Below are positions 33,914 through 43,208 of a DNA stretch of 64,000 nucleotides, in pieces. The position numbers were made by a program, and so were the translations under genes. Numbering within the stretch: position 1 is the first letter of the stretch; the number at the start of each line of letters is the position of its first letter. The DNA comes from Leadbetterella sp035299025 (GTDB lineage Bacteria; Bacteroidota; Bacteroidia; Cytophagales; Spirosomataceae), in assembly GCA_035299025.1 (NCBI GenBank), contig DATGXK010000014.1, positions 186,001-250,000 of the forward strand, written 5' to 3'. Below the pieces are notes generated by a model. That model was not told the DNA's origin and did no database searches. It saw only the letters and a list, made by a program, of their open reading frames with translations.

Positions 33914-34146
33914 TGCAAAATTCTCTGCTTTAGGTCTTCTGCCTTAGTTAAATTACCATCTTCAGAATCTTTCAAAGAAAGAAATATTTCATTATCGAAT
34001 TGCTCTATAGTTAGTGGTCCGAGTTCCTCTTTCATTTTAAAGGACTTTGCAGTTTTCATTACTTTTTCCAGATGTTCAATAACTTCCTCATTCTCAAGTT
34101 TTAAAAACTCCTGAACAAAAGAAATTTTTCTTTCTTCGATGCTCAT
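33904..34146 (-). CDS. antitoxin partner of RelE/ParE
   Basis: 80 residues, acidic, helical (KISFVQEFLKLENEEVIEHLEKVM), placed just before the toxin and overlapping it by 10 bp. This gene order and size are typical of type II antitoxins. No DNA-binding motif is evident by eye, so the N-terminal fold is unclear. Confidence 0.75.
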   Translation of the reverse strand: MSIEERKISFVQEFLKLENEEVIEHLEKVMKTAKSFKMKEELGPLTIEQFDNEIFLSLKDSEDGNLTKAEDLKQRILQWS

Positions 34147-34266
34147 TTTGATAATGTTTGTGATTCAAAAATACAATTTTTTTATAATACTTAGATAATT
34201 TTTAGGTTTTTAAAATTCGATACAAAACCAAAAGTTAAAAGGAAAGATATTGTGAAATGAGACCTA

Positions 34267-34953
34267 TCAACACACCAACTTAAACCCCTCACCATGCAAA
34301 TTCATAATCTGGATGCTGGCGTCGGACTTTAGATATTTCCTTAGCTTGGTGATATACACATCCATGCTGCGGGCATTGAAATAAGAATCATCCCCCCAAA
34401 TCAGTTTTAGAGCATAGCTTCGACTTACGGTTTTGTTCTGATTTTGACAGAATAATTTCAGTAGGTCAGATTCCTTGGTAGTAAGTTTGTAGATTTGGTC
34501 TCCAGTTTTTAACTCGTGCTGTAAAGAGTTAAAAATAAACTTTCCAAGACTGAAAACCTCTGCATCGGGATTTATTTCTCCTTTTTTTGTTCGTTTAAGT
34601 ATTGCTTTAATTCTCAAAAGAAGTTCTTCCATGCTAAAAGGCTTGGTCATATAATCATCGGCTCCCACTTCAAAACCCTTTATAGTATCTTCTTGCATAC
34701 TTTTGGCAGTTAGAAACAAAATAGGGATTTCGGGATTTTTTGTGCGTATTTCTTTTGCTAAGGAGAAACCATCTTTTTTGGGCATCATGACATCCAGAAT
34801 GCAGAAGTCAAACTCAGAATCTAAGAAAACATCCAAGGCCTGATTTCCGTCTTTGGCAAGGGTTACATTGAAATCTTTGGCCATTAAATATTCCTGGAGC
34901 AGCGAGCCTAAGTTGTGGTCGTCTTCGGCCAATAGTAGTCTTATTTGGTTCAT
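34267..34953 (-). CDS. OmpR-family response regulator
   Basis: 228 residues. Receiver with DD at 11-12, phospho-acceptor D54 in CILDVMMPKKDG, and the Lys of YMTKPF near 103. C-terminal winged helix (KLTTKESDLLKLFCQ, SYALKLIWGDDSYFNARSMDVYITKLRKYLK). It is encoded 24 bp downstream of its kinase in one operon. The Bacteroidota form with RSMDVYITKLRKYL is common; target genes are not evident in the window. Confidence 0.93.
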   Translation of the reverse strand: MNQIRLLLAEDDHNLGSLLQEYLMAKDFNVTLAKDGNQALDVFLDSEFDFCILDVMMPKKDGFSLAKEIRTKNPEIPILFLTAKSMQEDTIKGFEVGADDYMTKPFSMEELLLRIKAILKRTKKGEINPDAEVFSLGKFIFNSLQHELKTGDQIYKLTTKESDLLKLFCQNQNKTVSRSYALKLIWGDDSYFNARSMDVYITKLRKYLKSDASIQIMNLHGEGFKLVC

Positions 34954-34977
34954 AATTTGGGTTGAATTTGTGTTTTT

Positions 34978-36780
34978 TTAAGCTAAGGGTAAGTTTACCG
35001 TGAAATCCGTTCCTTCATCAATTCTGCTGTTTACTGATATTCTTCCTTTGAGCATTTCTACCATATTTTTTACATAACTCAGACCAAGGCCAAAGCCCTT
35101 CACATCGTGTAAGTCACCCGTAGGAACTCTGTAAAATTTCTCAAAAATCTTATTCAATTGATCTTTTGGTATTCCGATTCCCTTGTCGGATATTCTGATT
35201 GAAAGCTCTTTTTCGGTGCTGCTCGTAGCAATACTGATTTCAGGTTGTGCTTTTGAATACTTTATGGCATTGTCCATCAAATTAAACAGAATGTTGGTCA
35301 AATGTACCCTATCTGCCGAAACTATGGTTTCTTCGGCTTGGAGGTCAAGGTTAAGTTTTACCCCATATTGCTCCATTTGCACACTCTGATTTTTCACGAC
35401 TTGGTCAAGCACTTCATTGATATCTATCGGTTCAAAACTCAGGTTCAAGTCACCTTTCTCCAATTTGGCTATCTGCAAAACTTTTTCTATCTGAGAGCCA
35501 AGTCTTTTGTTCTCTTCGGTTATGATATTGAGGTATCGCTCTGTTTTTTCAGGGCTTTTGTTTACGTCTTTGTCTTTTATAACTTCCAACGCCAAGGCTA
35601 TCGTCGAAACCGGCGTTTTAAGCTCGTGCGTCATGTTGTTTATAAAGTCATTTTTAATATTCGAGAGCTTTTTCTGTGTCAAAAGGCTATTTACAGAATA
35701 GTAGAAAATGCCGCCCACAAACGCAATCAGTAGAAACGAACTTCCAAAAATAGACCAGAGGTTGCGGAGGATGTAATTTTCTTTTTCAGGAAAATATACC
35801 TGAAGAGACTGGTCTTGTTGAAAGGTGTCGTTAGGGAACAGTTTTACTTTATAGGTTTTTGAGTTTCCGAAATTTTCGTTTTTATTGAACGATGCAAAAA
35901 CAATATTTCCATTGTCATGCACTCCATACTCAAAAGGCAGGCTTATGCCTTCTTCGGCAAATTGTTTTTTAAGTAAAGTATCGAGCATTACATGATTAAG
36001 TCTTTCATAAATACTCCTTTTTCCAATGATGAAATCCTTGAAAACGTCTTTCATCAAATCCACTTTCTTCTGTTTTTTTGTTTTATTCAAAGACAATTCT
36101 GCCGTTTTTTTGCTTTTCTGGCTTAATATATTTTGCGATTGCAATTCTATCGGAGTGTTTTCTTCAGAAATAAAAATATTGAATTCCTCGAATTCATTGC
36201 TGGGCTCTTGGGTATCATCTTCTTCAAAAAAACGCGAAATCTCATTGATATTGTGCTGTTTTTGAGCCAGCTCGAGAGATCGTTTTCTGAATTTTTCAAA
36301 CGAACGATGTTCATCTTCTAAAAAAGCCCGAAGATATTCACTTTGCCTTTCAGGATAAACAAACATTCGGTCGGCCAGAATATCATTTTTTGTTTGAAAG
36401 CCGGGCGGACTTACATTTACGGTAATAACTTGCCTCGGGTCAAATCGAAGTGTGCTGCCGTCGTTATAGGCAAAATTCATGGTGTCAGCCTTTATTTCAG
36501 TTCTTTTAACCAATTCGGGCTTCTTGGTAGCCGATCTTTTTTTTGGTTTAGAAATCTCAAGAAGGCGTTGTTTCTCTTCCTCCAGCATTCGCTGTTTGGC
36601 TAAAAATATAACTTCTTGTTTTTCTATTTGTCGGGAAGTTTCTCGCAGTGTTTCGTTTACTTTTCTGTCAAATTGTTCGTTTTTTTCGGCAATAGCATTT
36701 TCGATCCAATACCATTGGAAAGCGATAAGCGAAACCAAAGCCAACAGCATAAGGCCAATCAAAACATTAATTCTGTTCAA
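34978..36780 (-). CDS. sensor histidine kinase
   Basis: 600 residues. One membrane segment at ~5-25, a ~320-residue periplasmic region with charged coiled-coil-like stretches (EEEKQRLLEISKPKKRS), a second membrane segment near 345-370, then HisKA with the phospho-His near residue 385 (NNMTHELKTPVSTIA) and an HATPase domain (NILFNLMDNAIKYS, GIGIPKDQ, GFGLGLSYVKNM). The signal is unknown. It is first in the operon with the response regulator. Confidence 0.92.
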   Translation of the reverse strand: MNRINVLIGLMLLALVSLIAFQWYWIENAIAEKNEQFDRKVNETLRETSRQIEKQEVIFLAKQRMLEEEKQRLLEISKPKKRSATKKPELVKRTEIKADTMNFAYNDGSTLRFDPRQVITVNVSPPGFQTKNDILADRMFVYPERQSEYLRAFLEDEHRSFEKFRKRSLELAQKQHNINEISRFFEEDDTQEPSNEFEEFNIFISEENTPIELQSQNILSQKSKKTAELSLNKTKKQKKVDLMKDVFKDFIIGKRSIYERLNHVMLDTLLKKQFAEEGISLPFEYGVHDNGNIVFASFNKNENFGNSKTYKVKLFPNDTFQQDQSLQVYFPEKENYILRNLWSIFGSSFLLIAFVGGIFYYSVNSLLTQKKLSNIKNDFINNMTHELKTPVSTIALALEVIKDKDVNKSPEKTERYLNIITEENKRLGSQIEKVLQIAKLEKGDLNLSFEPIDINEVLDQVVKNQSVQMEQYGVKLNLDLQAEETIVSADRVHLTNILFNLMDNAIKYSKAQPEISIATSSTEKELSIRISDKGIGIPKDQLNKIFEKFYRVPTGDLHDVKGFGLGLSYVKNMVEMLKGRISVNSRIDEGTDFTVNLPLA

Positions 36781-36908
36781 TTTTTAATAATTTGATGATC
36801 CAAAACTAGGTTTTTTGATAGACAATGGAAAGTGCTTTAACACTTTTTAACTACCTCCAGCCCCAAGTTTGATATTGGGCAATTTCAGTTTCTTAACGAA
36901 TAAATGAT

Positions 36909-36916
36909 TATTTTTG
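36909..36916 (+). promoter_or_regulatory. -7 box for gldA
   Basis: TATTTTTG fits TAnnTTTG and lies just inside an in-frame ATG at 36904, so the real start of the ABC ATPase should be the ATG at 36943. Confidence 0.5.
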
Positions 36917-36942
36917 TGACAATTACATTCTCGAAGATTCCT

Positions 36943-37650
36943 ATGGCGATATCGGCAAACCAACTGACCAAAACTTACGGTAGCCAAACCGCAGTAAATA
37001 ATATCACGTTTTCAATAGACAAGGGACAGATTTTGGGCTTTCTTGGTCCCAATGGTGCTGGAAAATCTACTACAATGAAAATTTTGGCGGGTTTTATCAG
37101 CTCTACATCGGGAGAAGCCAAGCTTGGTGAAGATAGTATCACGGTAGACTCGTTGGAAACCAAAAGAAAGGTGGGCTATTTGCCTGAGCATAATCCTCTG
37201 TATCTCGAAATGTATGTAATGGAGTATTTGGGTTTTGTGGGTGGAATGTACGGACTAAGAGGCTTGGAGCTAGACAATCGAATAGCTAAAGTGTTAGAAA
37301 TGGTAGGACTTTCTCCCGAAAAGCATAAAAAGATTGAACAGTTGTCAAAGGGCTACAGACAAAGAGTAGGACTTGCTCAGGCTCTTATTCATGACCCTGA
37401 AGTATTGATTCTGGACGAACCCACTACAGGCCTTGACCCTAATCAACTGGTAGAAATCAGGAAATTGATAAAAGAGGTGGGCAAAAACAAAACCATTATC
37501 TTGAGCACGCACATTATGCAAGAAGTGGAGGCCATTTGTGACCGCGTTATTATAATAAACAAAGGGAATTTGGTAGCCGACGATACCCTCTCAAATCTGA
37601 AAAAAGAAGGAGAGAGTCTTGAGGAAATATTTAGAAAATTGACAAACTGA
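36943..37650 (+). CDS. gldA: GldA-like ABC transporter ATPase (gliding motility type)
   Basis: 235 residues from 36943. Walker A GPNGAGKST, signature LSKGYRQRVGLAQAL, Walker B VLILDEPTTGLDPNQ, switch His in STHIMQEVEAICDR. The stretches VGYLPEHNPLYLEMYVMEYL and EPTTGLDPNQLVEIR are those I remember for GldA of gliding Bacteroidota, where GldA works with the membrane proteins GldF and GldG. Those partners are not next to it here, as in several Cytophagales, so the gliding role is likely but not certain. The RRM gene follows after 14 bp. Confidence 0.8.
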   Translation: MAISANQLTKTYGSQTAVNNITFSIDKGQILGFLGPNGAGKSTTMKILAGFISSTSGEAKLGEDSITVDSLETKRKVGYLPEHNPLYLEMYVMEYLGFVGGMYGLRGLELDNRIAKVLEMVGLSPEKHKKIEQLSKGYRQRVGLAQALIHDPEVLILDEPTTGLDPNQLVEIRKLIKEVGKNKTIILSTHIMQEVEAICDRVIIINKGNLVADDTLSNLKKEGESLEEIFRKLTN

Positions 37651-37664
37651 AAATATAGTAGAAA

Positions 37665-37991
37665 ATGGACTTATTTGTAGGAAGTATTCCTTTTAAATTT
37701 AAAGAGCAGGATCTGATAGATTTATTTTCGCCATTTGGTGAAGTGAAATCGGCTAAGATAGTGATAGACAAGACCACAAGACAAAATAAAGGTTTCGCAT
37801 TTGTAGAAATGGCCGACAGAAAAGGAGGTACTGCGGCCATAAAAAAATTGAATGGGTCAGAACAAATGGGTAGGTCTATAGTAGTCTCTGAGGCCAACAA
37901 TAACAAAGACGGAGAAAAAATAGATAAAAGCCCACGAGACTGGCATAAACCCAAAAAGAAGAACGACAACATTATAACCTATGGTGATTAA
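37665..37991 (+). CDS. RRM-domain RNA-binding protein
   Basis: 108 residues. One RNA recognition motif at ~1-80: RNP2 LFVGSI and RNP1 KGFAFVEM, followed by a basic tail (DWHKPKKKND). Such proteins bind single-stranded RNA and are often cold-induced in bacteria. Its stop overlaps the start of the helicase gene (TAATG), so the two are translationally coupled and may act together. Confidence 0.92.
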   Translation: MDLFVGSIPFKFKEQDLIDLFSPFGEVKSAKIVIDKTTRQNKGFAFVEMADRKGGTAAIKKLNGSEQMGRSIVVSEANNNKDGEKIDKSPRDWHKPKKKNDNIITYGD

Positions 37992-39235
37992 TGAAATTTG
38001 ACGATTACAGAATATCGCATGAAATAAAACGAAGCTTGGCCGAAAAAGGCTTTAAAAAACCAACTGATATTCAGTTTAAGGCCATTCCTAATATACTTAA
38101 GGGAGAAGATGTCTTGGCAATTGCCCAAACTGGTACAGGCAAAACTGCCGCTTTTGCCATACCTGTGTTACATTTATTACAGGCCAACCCACCTAGTAGA
38201 TTTACCAAGGGCTCTGTTCGTGCCTTGGTTATGGTACCTACTCACGAACTGGCTCAACAAATTGCTGACGTCTTTAAGGAATTGGCCAAATTTACAAAGC
38301 TGAAAATATTAGCTCTCTTTGGAAGCACAGACCAAGCTCCACAAATTGCGGCGTTTCAGAAGGGTGTAGATATTTTGGTAACTACTCCTGGTCGTATGTT
38401 CGATTTGCGGGCTCAAGGTTTTATAGATTTCAGAGGTACAGAGTTTTTGATTCTGGATGAAGCGGACCGCATGCTCGACATGGGTTTTTATAAAGATATT
38501 GAGGATGTCATTAGGTTTTTGCCGAAAAATAGGCAAACGCTCTTTTTCTCGGCCACTATAGATGAAAAAATAAAGAAACTGGCGTATTCTATCGTGAAGA
38601 ATGCCATTCGGATACAGATTTCTCCTGACGACCCTATTTCCAAAAACATTAGCCATTCCATGCTTTTGTTAGAAATGGACGACAAAAGGTTCTTTTTAGA
38701 AAGGTTTGTAAAACAAAATCCAGACAAGAAATTGGTGGTTTTTGTCCGTACTAAAGTGAGAGCAGAGCGAGTAGTGGCGGCCATGGAGCGAGTAAATATA
38801 ATAACCGAGGCGATTCACTCTGGCAAGACCCACCAAGAACGCAAAGAGACTATGCGTAAACTCAAAAGTGGCGAAATGAAGATTCTGATTGCTACAGATG
38901 TAAGTGCCAGAGGTGTAGATATTCCGAATGTAGATTACGTAATCAATTATGACCTGCCAGACGTACCCGAAAATTATGTTCATAGAATAGGACGAACGGG
39001 CCGGGGCACCCAAAAGGGCAAGGCCTTATCATTTTGTAGCAAAGATGAGCGGCCAATGCTCGATGCCATAGAGGACTATATTGGCCATTCTATAGCCACC
39101 CAAAAATTGGACGAATTGGATTATCAAGAGACTTTAATTTTTTCGGAGGCAGACCAAAAAACCTTCAAGGACGTTTTCAAAGAAATTGCCGAATTTGAGA
39201 AAGCCATGGAGGAGAAAAAGAAGAAGAAAAAGTGA
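37991..39235 (+). CDS. DEAD-box RNA helicase
   Basis: 414 residues. Q motif FKKPTDIQFKAIP, motif I AQTGTGKTA, Ia PTHELAQQ, GG-like LFGSTDQ, DEAD in ILDEADRMLDMGF, SAT, and motif VI HRIGRTGR. Short Lys-rich C-terminal tail (EEKKKKKK). RhlE-like by length and layout. Unwinds RNA in the cytoplasm, in ribosome assembly or RNA decay. Coupled to the RRM gene. Confidence 0.93.
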   Translation: MKFDDYRISHEIKRSLAEKGFKKPTDIQFKAIPNILKGEDVLAIAQTGTGKTAAFAIPVLHLLQANPPSRFTKGSVRALVMVPTHELAQQIADVFKELAKFTKLKILALFGSTDQAPQIAAFQKGVDILVTTPGRMFDLRAQGFIDFRGTEFLILDEADRMLDMGFYKDIEDVIRFLPKNRQTLFFSATIDEKIKKLAYSIVKNAIRIQISPDDPISKNISHSMLLLEMDDKRFFLERFVKQNPDKKLVVFVRTKVRAERVVAAMERVNIITEAIHSGKTHQERKETMRKLKSGEMKILIATDVSARGVDIPNVDYVINYDLPDVPENYVHRIGRTGRGTQKGKALSFCSKDERPMLDAIEDYIGHSIATQKLDELDYQETLIFSEADQKTFKDVFKEIAEFEKAMEEKKKKKK

Positions 39236-39315
39236 GGAATTTGGTTTCACTTTTGATATTTGTTTCTGTTGTCTGTATAAAGAAATCCTCAGTTTTTGAA
39301 TAATATTAGGAAGGT

Positions 39316-40479
39316 ATGAAAATTTACTTTTTACTCATTTTAAGTCTATTCTCTGCTAGTTTGAATGCCCAGGTATACTGGCAAACAGATTTTGAGCAAG
39401 CCAAAAAGTCAACCTTGGTTACCGGCAAACGGATTGTAGTAGAGTGCTATCATCCAGAATGTACGCACTGCCAGCTTCTAAACGAAAACCTTAACAATGG
39501 TGCACTTGCCAAGTATTTGAACGATAATTATACAAATTTAAAGATTGATTTAACAAAGCCGGATGAAGTTAAAATTCTTGAAGAGAAGAACATTCGGCTC
39601 ATAAATTATCCCATTTTTTTATTCTTTGATAAAGAAGGCAATTTTGAATATTTTATTGAACCTAGAGAAACTCCTATAGATATTATCAGGCAGTTTGAAT
39701 TAGAAAGGGGAAACAGTTGTGTTGATTGTGATAAATCGCAGAGTCCGGGGACTATAGAAAAAGTTCGGTGTGCCGTATTTTATAGACTCAATAAAAATTA
39801 CGAAAAAAGCAATGCCGTTTGTGATAGATTTTTCAAAGAATTGTCGGACACAGAGAAAAATCAAATAGGGCCATGGACGGTTTTTAAAAAAGTGGTGTAT
39901 TCTACAAACAACGACTTTTTCAAATTTTACATGAATAACCAGGCTTTAGCAGCTTCTTTGGAGGGTAATAATGGGAAAGAGAAGGATGTTTTTGCCACAG
40001 TTATTTCGCAGCAAATTAAGTATTTGGAAAATAAGGGCAAATTTCCGGCTTGGGAACTTGATTCTATCAATAGCTACTTGATCAGAATGGGAGCTAATGA
40101 GAAACAGCGACTCGCCTGGACATGGAGTTTGGAGCTGGTTCATCACTTATCAAATATTGACTATTTCTCAGCCATTGCATTATGTAGAAAAATGAGTGAA
40201 AATTATCCTGATATATCTACTTTTGGCTTTCTTTCGGAAAAAATAAATGAAAAAGTGGCGGGCAACGAAATGTACATGTACTTCTCCGAGATACGTCAAA
40301 ATTGGTTGGCTGGTTTGAAAGATCCAAGGCAAAAACTTCAATTTTACAAACAGTCGGCCTTGTATTATGGTAAAAATAAACAAAAAGATGAATGTGCTGA
40401 AGCCCTAGAGTCGGCGAGCAAGTTTGGTTTGAGCCAATCTGAGAAAAGCAGTATGCTAGTGAAATATTGTCAACAGTGA
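39316..40479 (+). CDS. secreted thioredoxin-domain protein
   Basis: 387 residues; signal MKIYFLLILSLFSASLNAQ. Thioredoxin-like domain at ~25-135 with CYHPECTHCQLLNENL; the redox pair is C-T-H-C. The long remainder (~250 residues) is helical and TPR-like (YYGKNKQKDECAEALESASKFG). Likely a periplasmic thiol-disulfide protein. Not related in context to the sulfur island promoters: no operator is seen upstream. Confidence 0.72.
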   Translation: MKIYFLLILSLFSASLNAQVYWQTDFEQAKKSTLVTGKRIVVECYHPECTHCQLLNENLNNGALAKYLNDNYTNLKIDLTKPDEVKILEEKNIRLINYPIFLFFDKEGNFEYFIEPRETPIDIIRQFELERGNSCVDCDKSQSPGTIEKVRCAVFYRLNKNYEKSNAVCDRFFKELSDTEKNQIGPWTVFKKVVYSTNNDFFKFYMNNQALAASLEGNNGKEKDVFATVISQQIKYLENKGKFPAWELDSINSYLIRMGANEKQRLAWTWSLELVHHLSNIDYFSAIALCRKMSENYPDISTFGFLSEKINEKVAGNEMYMYFSEIRQNWLAGLKDPRQKLQFYKQSALYYGKNKQKDECAEALESASKFGLSQSEKSSMLVKYCQQ

Positions 40480-40504
40480 AATGATCCCAGTAGTATTAAA
40501 ACTA

Positions 40505-41431
40505 TCAAATGTACTGCTCATACCACTTGAATTTGCTCTCCACAATTTGAACATTATGGGTTTTCAAATAGTCAAGAAATGCTGAGGCAATGGGGGAGTG
40601 CATTTTATCCTTTTGCCAAATAAGGCTCCATGTAGAATTTAGAGGAAGCCCTTTTATTGGAATAATTACAAGGTCTTTGTTCTGCAATTCGTTTTTGATG
40701 CCTATTAAGGGCATAACCGAAAATCCCAAACCCGCTACCAAAGCTTGTTTAACGGCTTCGTTGGAGGTCAATTCCAGTTTTTTGTGAAGAAATATATTAT
40801 TCAACTCCAAAAACCTTTCCATTATTTGTCTCGTTCCAGATCCTTTTTCTCTAAATATTAAAGGATTGTTTTCCAGAAAACTTTTAAGGTTTTTAGTCAA
40901 TTTTGGTTCAGGCAGTTTATTTCCAACTAGAAAAAGTTTGTTTTGCAGCAGGTCTAATTTCTCTACTTGGAGCGAAGAGGGTATCAAAGAAACCAAAGCA
41001 AAATCTACATGATTGCCTACAATACTTTCTATCACCTGGTTTTTGTTGGTCACATCCATAGAAAGGTCTATTTTATTATGTTTTTTCAAAAATTCAGAAA
41101 GAAAATACGGCATCACATACTTTCCTGTTGAAACAACTGAAATTTTCAATTTTCCTGTTATGTGGCCTTTATAAGCCAAAGTTTTAAAGTTTAACTCATA
41201 AAGTTTGTCAATGACGTTCTGTGATATTTCGGCTATTTCTTTTCCAAAATCAGTGATATAGATCTTCCGTCCTATGGTTTCAGTAATAGGAATATCAAAT
41301 TGGGCTTGGAAGTTTTTGAGTTGAATAGACACTGCTGGTTGGGTCAGATTAAGCTCTTCTGCTGCCTTGGTTATGCTCTGGGTCTCAACAATTTTCAGAA
41401 AAATTTGTAATTGATTGACGGTATAATTCAT
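40505..41431 (-). CDS. LysR-family transcriptional regulator
   Basis: 308 residues. Winged helix-turn-helix at 1-65 (QLQIFLKIVETQSITKAAEELNLTQPAVSIQLKNFQ), then the periplasmic-binding-like effector domain. Divergent from a carbonic-anhydrase-like gene and an SbtA bicarbonate transporter, like CbbR/CmpR-type regulators of inorganic carbon genes. A 7-bp palindrome overlaps its own start codon and probably serves autoregulation. Confidence 0.9.
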   Translation of the reverse strand: MNYTVNQLQIFLKIVETQSITKAAEELNLTQPAVSIQLKNFQAQFDIPITETIGRKIYITDFGKEIAEISQNVIDKLYELNFKTLAYKGHITGKLKISVVSTGKYVMPYFLSEFLKKHNKIDLSMDVTNKNQVIESIVGNHVDFALVSLIPSSLQVEKLDLLQNKLFLVGNKLPEPKLTKNLKSFLENNPLIFREKGSGTRQIMERFLELNNIFLHKKLELTSNEAVKQALVAGLGFSVMPLIGIKNELQNKDLVIIPIKGLPLNSTWSLIWQKDKMHSPIASAFLDYLKTHNVQIVESKFKWYEQYI

Positions 41432-41445
41432 AAATTATATTTATG
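41429..41445. promoter_or_regulatory. LysR-type operator palindrome
   Basis: CATAAAT-TAT-ATTTATG is a perfect 7-bp inverted repeat with a T-N11-A core inside (LysR box form). Its first three bases are the complement of the LysR start codon, so binding would block the regulator's own transcription while facing the divergent bicarbonate genes. The remaining divergent region to 41657 is AT-rich without other features. Confidence 0.55.
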
Positions 41446-41657
41446 GTTTTGATAGTAAAATTAAATAAAAACTTATGAATAATATGTCTCAATTTTGCAA
41501 AAAAATTAAAAACCTACATGGAATTTCTGGAACTTCAATCGGTGATTTATGCAATTATCAGTTTCATAGAGAGCTTTTGTCTAAGATTAAGTTCTGAAAA
41601 GGTTAATCTGATTTTTTTGAATTATATGTCATTTTTATTACCAAAGACCAATTAATT

Positions 41658-42146
41658 ATGCCAAATCAATTGTTTATCATTTGTCCTTTTTCATTTGTTG
41701 AGCCAGTTTTACAAAAGGAATTTGGAGAATCTACTTTTTTTCTGACATCTCCAATGGCCTCTATTGAAACAAGCGATTCGAGGTTCTTGAATGCTCTAAA
41801 GTGTATTTTGGAAACTGAAGAAATTACTGAAATCAAAATTGTAAACAGCACTTCATGCAGATTTATCAATTCAGTTATAAACGGCACACTAAAGGCCGAT
41901 TTTCGTGCATTAGAAATTTTGGAGGACTTATACCACAAAAACTATAATTCTGATTTTGTAGGACTAAGTCAGGAAGAAAAAGCTTATAAGTTGGCCGAAC
42001 TAAACATATCTTTTCACACCTTAGAAATTCTTCAATCCAATATTCTCGGTAGTTATATTTTATTGAAGGATATGGAAATAGAAGGTTTGATTCTTTCTGA
42101 AAACAATTCTCTTTTTAATCACATACATCTAACCCACAAGGCCTGA
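41658..42146 (+). CDS. carbonic-anhydrase-like small protein next to SbtA
   Basis: 162 residues, cytoplasmic. Layout recalls the degenerate beta-carbonic-anhydrase-like proteins paired with SbtA in Bacteroidota: FFLTSPMASIETSD, EITEIKIVNSTSCRFINSVING, YKLAELNISFHTLEILQSN. The canonical zinc ligands (CxDxR, HxxC) are not visible, so catalysis is doubtful; it may be a regulatory partner of the transporter. The SbtA start is 1 bp after its stop, so the two are coupled. Confidence 0.6.
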   Translation: MPNQLFIICPFSFVEPVLQKEFGESTFFLTSPMASIETSDSRFLNALKCILETEEITEIKIVNSTSCRFINSVINGTLKADFRALEILEDLYHKNYNSDFVGLSQEEKAYKLAELNISFHTLEILQSNILGSYILLKDMEIEGLILSENNSLFNHIHLTHKA

Positions 42147-42147
42147 A

Positions 42148-43116
42148 ATGAATTTAGATTTACTCATAGAAAATTTAAGAAATCCGGCACTGCTATTTTT
42201 TGTTTTGGGTATTTTGGCAATTTATCTGAAAAGTGATCTTGAAATTCCCACTAATTCTTCGAAGTTCATATCTATTTATTTGTTGTTTTCTATAGGCTTT
42301 AAAGGTGGTCAGGAATTGTCGCATGAAACATTTAATTTTGATATCGCAGCAGCCATGTTGTTCGGAATAATTGTTTCTATTATAATTCCCCTCTACACTT
42401 ATTTTATTTTACGCAGAAAACTCTCCGTGCATGATTCAGGAGCTATAGCCGCTTCTTATGGTTCAGTAAGTGCAGTTACATTTGTGACTTCGGTTGCTTA
42501 TTTGGAAACACTGCAGTTGAATGTGCACGGTTACATGGTTGCTATTATGGCTCTTATGGAGTCGCCCGCCATTATAATCGGACTTATGTTGATTTCGTTT
42601 TTTGATAGAGAAAAAAGCACAAAAATCAAGAAACGGTCGGTGATCGGCCATTCTTTAACCAACGGAAGTGTTTTGTTGATCTTAGGAAGTCTTGTTATAG
42701 GTTTTCTGGCCAATGCCAAGCAAGCCGAAGGCATCAAACCCTTTACAAATGATCTGTTTAAAGGATTTTTAGCGATTTTCTTAATGGATATGGGCCTAAC
42801 GAGCGGCCGAAAACTGAAGTCATTTTTTTCATTTGGGTGGTTTCCTATAGTTTTTGCTTTTACTATCCCTTTGGTAAACGGCGTTGTATTTTCCATACTT
42901 AGCGGTTTGATTACCAACGACGTATCCAACAGGTTTATGTTCGGTATTTTGGCTGCCAGTGCTTCTTACATCGCTGTACCAGCCGCCATGAAGATAACGG
43001 TACCGAAGGCAAATCCGGGTTTATATCTTCCGATGGCATTGGCCATAACTTTTCCAGTTAACATTACTATTGGCATGCCGCTCTACATGGCTATAGTTCA
43101 GTATTTTGGTTTTTAA
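42148..43116 (+). CDS. sbtA: SbtA-type sodium-dependent bicarbonate transporter
   Basis: 322 residues, about 10 membrane segments. SbtA marks: FKGGQELSHE near residue 50, SGAIAASYGSVSAVTFVTSVAYL near 95, MALMESPAIIIGLML near 133, FMFGILAASASYIAVPAAMK near 270. SbtA takes up bicarbonate with sodium. In a non-photosynthetic bacterium it would feed carboxylases under low CO2. Controlled probably by the divergent LysR protein. Confidence 0.9.
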   Translation: MNLDLLIENLRNPALLFFVLGILAIYLKSDLEIPTNSSKFISIYLLFSIGFKGGQELSHETFNFDIAAAMLFGIIVSIIIPLYTYFILRRKLSVHDSGAIAASYGSVSAVTFVTSVAYLETLQLNVHGYMVAIMALMESPAIIIGLMLISFFDREKSTKIKKRSVIGHSLTNGSVLLILGSLVIGFLANAKQAEGIKPFTNDLFKGFLAIFLMDMGLTSGRKLKSFFSFGWFPIVFAFTIPLVNGVVFSILSGLITNDVSNRFMFGILAASASYIAVPAAMKITVPKANPGLYLPMALAITFPVNITIGMPLYMAIVQYFGF

Positions 43117-43131
43117 TTTTTCGAAAGAAGG

Positions 43132-43189
43132 TTCTAACGAAATTCTAATTTTTAATCTTCGAATAGAATCTAATCTATTGGTACATTTG
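43132..43189 (+). promoter_or_regulatory. TerC promoter with 11-bp-phased TTCTAA boxes
   Basis: TTCTAA at 43132 and 43143 (11 bp apart) and the -7 box TACATTTG at 43182. The boxes start 50 and 39 bp before the -7 box, that is 17+33 and 17+22; the two closer phased positions are degenerate. The 17-bp offset is the same as in the promoters at 44584, 46743 and 48504. Confidence 0.6.
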
Positions 43190-43208
43190 TTAAACATTCC
43201 CTTTTTTT

